This document shows positions 58,190 through 64,000 of a stretch of 64,000 nt of DNA, one piece after another; position 1 is the stretch's first letter; each line of letters starts with the position of its first letter. Under the pieces are notes generated by a model. It made no database searches. It saw only the letters and a list, made by a program, of their open reading frames with translations, and was not told where the DNA came from. Made by a program: the position numbers and the translations under genes. Source of the DNA: Pontederia crassipes (taxonomy: Eukaryota; Streptophyta; Magnoliopsida; Commelinales; Pontederiaceae); contig CM060191.1 in assembly GCA_030549335.1 (NCBI GenBank), positions 53,481,447 to 53,545,446 on the forward strand, read 5' to 3'.

Positions 58190-59665
58190 ATGGTATCAAG
58201 TAATTTTTTACTCGACGAAGGTCAATCCCGGTTTTTTATTCTTCAAATATTTCATATTAAAAAAATTAGAATGCAACCTTATATTTGTTCTATTGACTTG
58301 AATATTTGGGATGTGATAGAAAATAGTTTTGTTTTGAATGCTAAATCACTTTCCGAATACTCGAAATGAGAAAAATATTTTATTAATCTTGATTGGAAAG
58401 GTAAAAACTTTTTGTATGGCGTTCTTGATTTTATGAAATTTAATCGTATTTCCACTTGTTCTACTTCAAATGAGATTTGGAAAGAATTGATTATTACTCA
58501 CGAGGGCACTGATAAAGTTAGAGAGTCTAGATTAAATATTTTGAAAAATCATTATGGCTCATTTAAAATGTTTGATAATGAATGCATAAATGATGTGCTT
58601 ATTAGATTCAATAATATTATTAACGGCTTAACCTCCTTGAGTGAGCCTAGAACTAATGCTCAAATTTTAAAGAAGTTTCTTACCAAAGTAGCACACCAAA
58701 AGAACTGTGATAGAGGAGCGAGATCTAAAGAGCTAGATTTTGATGAACTTTTAGGTTCACTTAATTCTAACCTACAAGATGATCATGAATGATGAGAAAG
58801 AAAAAAATAAGCTCAACCAACAAGAAGGCTCTTGCTCTTAATGCATAAGAAGAAAGTGAAGAGTCAAGTGAACAAGTGGATGAAAAGAGACTTGTACATT
58901 ATATAAGAAAGCTTGATAAATATCTCAAGTTGGTGAAAAATAAAGAGAAGAATGAGAAGCCGATTAGAAGACTGTGTAAACATCATCAAGAAAGATACTC
59001 AAGTCTTACGAAGAATGATAAAGAAGAAACATTTCAGAAAGAGAAAAAGAAAAAATATGAAAAGTTAAGTGAAGGTAAAATAAGTGACTCAACAAGTTTT
59101 TCTTCTAGTGAGGATGCATATTTATGCTTAATGGTACATAACTAGAAGGTAACTTCTGACTCTTTAAATTCAGATAACGATGAAGATGATATTTCATTTG
59201 ATATCCACAAAAACTTTTCCTCTCTTATAAAAATCTTGCACTTAAAAAGAAAATGAAATATTACTACATGAGTTTGAGAAATTAAAAGAAGAAAAGAATA
59301 CATGTTTTATTGAAAATGAAACTTTGAAAAATGAACTTGACTCTTTGAAACTTAAATATAAAATTCTTTCGGATATTTAAAATGTGAAATTTTAAAGTTG
59401 ACATGTTTGTTAGAAGAAGTAAAGAAGGAAAATATTCTTTTTGAAAAAGACACAAAATAATAAGAAGACTATTTCTCATGCATTTACAAAGAAAAGCAAT
59501 TGTAGGAAATCACGTATTAGTTGTTTTGCATGTGGATTCCATGGTCATCATACATACCAATTCAAAGTAGGAAAATCAATTCAATATAGAATGATATGGA
59601 TTCCAAAAGGAACATTGACTAACAAAATTGGACTCAAAGAAGTTTGGATACCAAAGTTTAAATAA
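58190..59665 (+). pseudogene. gag: Sirevirus-like copia gag of the nested element (fossil)
   Basis: It starts at ATG 58190 (MVSSNFLLDEGQSRFF), then reads the UBN2-type gag core at 58412-58660 (FNRISTCSTSNEIWKEL; HEGTDKVRESRLNIL; FNNIINGLTSLSEP). Next come a charged Lys/Glu segment with LVHYIRKLDKYLKLVK at 58876, an acidic Ser patch (SSSEDAYLCLM) and a knuckle-like CFACGFHGHHTYQF with IWIPKGTLTNKIG at 59510-59640. The order is the same as in the gags at 14379 and 17915 but the sequence is clearly diverged from them. Nothing enzymatic follows. Confidence 0.8.
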
Positions 59666-59699
59666 TTGGCTTTTAGATGTGCCTCACAAGTAAAGCAAA

Positions 59700-61145
59700 G
59701 GACGAGTGGATTATAAGGTGTGAAGGCACAAAGTTCATGGTAAAAGTATTACTTTGAACTTATAATAAAAATATAGACCTAACTTGATATCACACTTATT
59801 TGTTCTATGAATTGGCTATCTAATATCATATTTTGTGCACAAGCTTATTATGTATACATGTGCTGGATACTTAAAAAAATTGTGAGCATGCATAATTGGT
59901 TATACTCTCAGTAGTTTTCATTTAAACATTTGAGATTTTGTGGGTTTGTAATTGAAATAAGTCAAACTTTTGAAGCATTACCTCAAGTTTAGAGAACTAT
60001 TGAAAAATATCATATACTTATTTTATATGGATTCTTGAGTTACAAGATTAATGTGGATAAATTCGTATGGTCATAGTTTACTATCATTTGAGTGTCCAAG
60101 TATTATGTGTCACATAATCATCAAACTTGAAATGATGTTGAAATGACATCTCTTTTGGACAAATGAAAACATATGTACTTTATGACTTATGTAAGAATAT
60201 ATTTACATTTGATATATTTATGCCATACCATAAAAATATCAATTCTTGACTTTCATGAGCATGAATTTACATTTTCATGATTTGTAGAATTACTTTATTA
60301 TCATGACTCTTATGTTTTAAATTTAAATAAAGTAATGTTTTGACCCTTCGTTCACAATTTTAAAATTGTTACTATTACTTTGGAAGAAAAGGGGGACATA
60401 TAAATAACTACAAGAAAATGGAAAGTGAAAAAAATGAGCAAAGTGAAATGGGGAGCTTATTCAGAAGTTTGAAATATTAATTCCTCTACTCACCTTGAAT
60501 ATTGTCAAATTCTTAGACTATTTGGCATACTTTAATTTAAGTTTAGCATATCATTGTTGTATCAAAGTTTTATACCATATTTTTATCTCACTTGTGTGGT
60601 TTTATAATGAATTCATATTTATGAACCGATCATGAACTTAGGGGGAGTTATCTTTGTTTATCGCATTTGCTACACCTGAAATATTTTTTATAATATGGTC
60701 AAAAGAATGAAAACTTTCATTTTTCATTTCCCTATTTTATATCTTATGTTTTATATGATAATAGGGGAAGAATGAAAGTAGAAGAGTATGAAAATAATAT
60801 ATGATTAAAGGGGAGTAAACTTTTGTCTAACTTTTGCTAAATGTGTAAACTATTTTTTGACGAGACAAAAGGGGGAGAAATATATGATAAATACGATAAG
60901 AATATAAAAGAAATTTATATATGATAACTACAACCCCAAACTTGTATAATCCCTAATTAATTATGTGTACCTCATAAATATAACTCTATATGATAAGTAC
61001 CTTATAATTAAGACTTATATTCGTATCTACCATTAACATGAAATCTTAGTTTTAGGAGAGTGAAATTTTAACTTTGATATCCTTCTCTTCCCAACTTATA
61101 TATTTTTCATATTTCTCAGTTTGTCTTCATAAAAGATAGGAAGAT
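59700..61145 (+). other. Noncoding 3' internal region with polypurine ladder
   Basis: It begins with GATGTGCCTCACAAGTAAAG, also found at 15826 and 19500, and then has no frame of note. GGGGGAG-type tracts recur up to the 3' LTR. Confidence 0.7.
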
Positions 61146-62564
61146 TGTTGAAACAAAGTTTTTATACTCTATCTAATTATATTTTGATGATACAAATCTT
61201 GGATAATTGGAGTCATTTATTTAAAGTCCGAGAAAAGTTTAATTCGAAATGGATTATTTTACGGACTGAACTTGATATTAATATTTGAATACGTTTCATT
61301 TATGTGAATATTAAAGTTGTAGATAATAATTTTAGCTTTTCAACGAATTAAAAATCACCTCATTCTAATCGGTACAAAAAGTTGTGAAAAATAATGCAAA
61401 GTGATTGAATAGTCGGTCTGGTGAACTGGTCGACCGGCCAGATGAATCGATCGATTGGTCTGAATAGAGAACTCACAAATCGCATGATATTTGAAGACAT
61501 TCGATCGACTGGAGGCACCAGTCAACCGATTACAATGGTAGTGATGCCAGATGAAGTTAAAATATGGAGTGGTCGACCGATGGGCAGAGTGATCGATCGG
61601 ACCGCACGTAAAATGCAGTCTAACTGCTAGTTTTTAGTCAAACAAAAGGGCAACTATTATATTATCCAAAGTGGCCTATAAAAGTGGTCTAAAGGATGTA
61701 GAATCAATCAAGTATTCAAGGGAAATATCAAGCATAAAAGGAAAATTATTTTCTTGAAGTTATTGAGCTATATTGTTGAATCTTATCCTCTTTCTCTCTT
61801 ATCTTCATGTGAGTTTGATATTGTAAAAGAGAGAAACACTTGCTTAGAGATTTGGATGTGAGTTTTTGTGAAGAAGAGGTTTTATCTTACCTCTCAGGTT
61901 AGAGAAAAAAAATCAAAAGTACTCCTTTGTAAAAGAGGTGTGCCTACCTCTTGAGAGGAGAATCGAGGGTAAAAACTTTCTAGGATGAGAGATGCGCCTT
62001 ATCTCTTGAAGTGGAGAAAATGTGTTGTGTTATAAATGGTTTCTTCCTTGCCGCATTTGGAACTAAGAAAGGTGTTAAGTAAAATCTCCGACGATATCGA
62101 GATCGAAAAGTTGGAGTAGGTACATATGCCAATGTGTGTCTGAACCTCGTTAACAAACCACGGTGCACCTTGTGTTTGTCTTTCTCTTCCACTTTTTTCA
62201 AATCTATTATACACGTGATTTGATCATTATTGTGTTGGTTTAAAGTTTAACGAATCGATTTTAATCTTCCATGATGATTTTCGTACAATTGATATTTTTA
62301 GTAAAACACCAATTCACGCCCCTCTTGGTGCCTTATGATCTAACAAGTAAGAATAGGAACATAGGCTAAGGTGTGGTCCTACCTTGTCAATAAACCACCA
62401 TGCATTTTATGTTTATCTTTCTCTCTCCCTCTCCTTCCTCATGTGATTTGATTGCTATTGTTTTGGTTTAAATATTAACTAATCAATTTTAAGCTTCCAC
62501 GATCATTTTCATAAAATCGATAAACACCAATTCACACTCTCTTTTGGTGCCTTGTGATCCTACA

Positions 62565-62634
62565 TCTTAAAAACAAAAGATTCCCAAAATGCAACTTAAA
62601 TAACCTAAATTAATGCATTAATTTTTGTGCATCA
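62565..62634 (-). repeat. Start of the split right LTR
   Basis: Minus-strand LTR start TGATGCACAAAAATTAATGC at 62634, matching 49084-49150. Confidence 0.85.
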
Positions 62635-64000
62635 CAAAACTACACTAATTTTTAGGGATTTTAGATGTAAGTGTGGTCAAATGTCAAAGTAATTAAACAC
62701 TAGGGCTTAGAGCGATGTTTCTAGAGTTAATTTCTTAAACTGATATAAAAACATAAAGTAAGTAGCAACAGATGCCCAATACTTGCATACCCTCACCTCC
62801 AAATTTATAGAAATCTTGAGACATAAGTCAGAACTCAATCAACCTCTCGGCCTGTACTAAATGTTGATAAGTGATTATCCCTCTCGGGTGGATCCTCTTA
62901 AGTCTGATTCGAGAGAAAAAGTAAGAAAACTTCGGGCAGACCTCTCTGTACTACCCGACACTAGTCGCCAATGATTCTTATTGTCGTCCTACCTCTCAAC
63001 ACACATACACCAATTGAAGAATAGATTACCTTCTTGGGTAGAGTCATTGACACTAAGAAGCTAAAAATAATCTGGATGAAGGAAGAAGGAATTGGGGTAC
63101 TTTGGGTCCACCTCTTGGCCTCATCACGAAACTGACCACCAACATCCTCTTAGACAAAACCTAGCCATTGCCCCACCTCTCAACAATAGATTATCCTCTC
63201 GGGCGAGAGATGCTGACGTCAAAATGAATGGTCGAAGTCTCAAAATTATAAGATCATCTCTCAAAATAAGAAAATAGGGGAGATGCGAATGCACTCCCCT
63301 CAACTGGACCTCGACAGTGTTGATTCCTCGATATATCCTAACACCAGCCCAACCTCTCGGGCGGGAATCACCTTCACTGATGGTTTTTCAAATCGAACCC
63401 CTAGTTTTCAGCCAAAGCAGGAAATGAAGAGTGAAAGGTTTAGATTGCATTGTGCCTTTCGGAATGAATTCATCTCAAGCTCCTGATCTTGAAACTTGAA
63501 TTGAGAAAGATATCACCCACATGGGCCAAGGCACAATGGATAATACAATATGTAAAAATACATTAAGCAATCCATGACATCATGATAAAATCAAAATCAA
63601 CAATGGAACAATAAACCCAAGACATGAAGTAGTCAGCCTCTTAGATCTGCTCAGGATAGGCAGTTTGTGGCCCTCCAAATGTGTCCCAATCATCAATCTA
63701 CCTCTCGAAATGCATACGATGATTTGGGTATGGGCAAATGTCATCAATAGCGCAAGGAATCCCACGACCTCAAAGTAGAAGATAATTTTTTTAAAATAAA
63801 AAATCAGAGCAAAGCGAATATAAATCTCGTTACACCCTGCTAGACGAACTCAGCTCAAATTCCTCACCTCTCGATATGGAAATCTTGAGCTGAGGAATAG
63901 TTTTCCCTCTCAAGTTAGGGTGTAATATATTCCTCAAATTAATAAAAACACATTCGACATATCACGATGATAGAAATAAAAAGAAACTAGCGACGATGCA
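62635..64000. other. Unassigned repeat-like region with recurring CTCTCGGGCG
   Basis: ACCTCTC and CCTCTCGGGCG-like phrases recur near 62843, 62880, 62991, 63110, 63175, 63195, 63353 and 63700. Phrases alternate with ATAGATTATCC or ATTGACAC-like sequence at loose intervals of about 150 bases. A similar phrase is near 7855. No coding domain was recognised. Confidence 0.4.

Larger units (their letters stand above)
56939..62345 (+). mobile_element. Sirevirus-like gag-only copia element nested in the solo LTR
   Basis: The 5' LTR is 56939-58135 and the 3' LTR 61146-62345, both about 1.2 kb, starting TGTTGGAAC/TGTTGAAAC and ending CCAACA/TCTAACA. A good Met-tRNA primer site (TTGGTATCAGAGCAAGG) is at 58137-58153. 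Gag lies at 58190-59665; no protease, integrase or RT follows. Polypurine tracts occur at about 60392, 60640, 60820 and 60868, with a last one before the 3' LTR. Flanks AGTTG and AGTAA suggest a decayed target duplication. The architecture matches gag-only (TR-GAG type) non-autonomous copia elements. It is complete in outline; gag has a few breaks. Confidence 0.85.
55584..62564 (+). mobile_element. Sirevirus-like solo LTR, split by a nested element
   Basis: One LTR, 55584-56938 plus 62346-62564, begins TGTTGGAATAAA and ends GATCCTACA. It is flanked by the 5-base duplication TCTTA (55579-55583 and 62565-62569). No internal region or partner LTR is present, so it is a solo LTR of about 1574 bases, longer than its relatives because U3 carries three copies of a block. 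The TATA box is at 56576-56583. Inside it sits the complete-looking element 56939-62345. Confidence 0.85.
49084..62634 (-). mobile_element. Athila-type element with oppositely oriented LTRs
   Basis: The internal part is read on the minus strand: primer site (54320-54298), a long leader-like region, ORF-1-like domain (52150-51360) and 3' noncoding tract (51100-50222). The right LTR (62634-62565 plus 55583-54322) is on the minus strand, as expected; the left LTR (49084-50221) is on the plus strand. The outer flanks are AAAAA left and CAAAA right, a possible but weak target duplication. The 6981-base block at 55584-62564 was inserted into the right LTR. The element is broken. Confidence 0.6.

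Overview
This window looks like gene-poor, repeat-packed nuclear DNA of a flowering plant. Almost everything recognisable is a transposable element of plant type: Athila-type and chromovirus Ty3/gypsy elements, Sirevirus-like and Tork/Ivana-like Ty1/copia elements, CACTA and hAT DNA elements and an L1-type LINE. No intact host gene, rRNA, tRNA, CRISPR array or bacterial operon was seen. The best host-derived candidate is a frameshifted F-box-like pseudogene near 33.3-33.9 kb. The species cannot be told from the sequence.

Layout, left to right. (1) 1-5.8 kb: Athila-type material on the minus strand: a 3' noncoding tract, an LTR with a TATA box, a primer-binding site, an open 462-codon gag frame and an ORF-1-like domain, with no pol between the last two. 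A dispersed ten-base motif (TTACGGCCGA) fills both the LTR U3 and the gag-to-ORF-1 spacer. (2) 5.8-9.0 kb: no recognisable gene. (3) 9.0-12.5 kb: gag and a probable 3' LTR of a chromovirus-like element, minus strand. (4) 12.75-20.9 kb: a tandem Sirevirus-like array on the plus strand: end of an internal region, LTR, gag-only internal region, LTR, gag-only internal region, partial LTR. (5) 20.9-38.3 kb: a minus-strand Athila element whose protease region was split by a 4.76-kb copia element. The copia gag/5' LTR and the neighbouring Athila protease segment are then present three times in tandem, and the middle copy is split again by a 4.0-kb block holding En/Spm-like transposase exons, a TAA microsatellite, the F-box-like pseudogene and a CACTA terminus. 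(6) 38.5-39.3 kb: a short satellite-like tandem array of about 143-base units. (7) 39.35-40.2 kb: an internally deleted L1-type LINE. (8) about 41-48.8 kb: an old plus-strand chromovirus carrying three hAT-like elements (42827-43821, 43972-44392, 47628-48125), each with near-perfect 8-base target duplications. (9) 49.1-62.6 kb: an Athila-type element whose two LTRs lie in opposite orientation. Its right LTR is split by a Sirevirus-like solo LTR, itself split by a complete-looking gag-only Sirevirus-like element, giving three levels of nesting supported by target duplications. (10) 62.6-64 kb: unassigned sequence with a recurring CTCTCGGGCG-like motif.

The elements do not form a pathway. What they record is a history of insertion into insertion, LTR-LTR recombination and segmental duplication. 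The most unusual structures are the copia/Athila chimeric triplication, the inverted LTR pair, the ten-base motif shared by an LTR and a spacer, and the gag-only Sirevirus-like elements with repeated polypurine tracts and palindromic U3 motifs. All family calls come from reading motifs by eye; no database search was possible.
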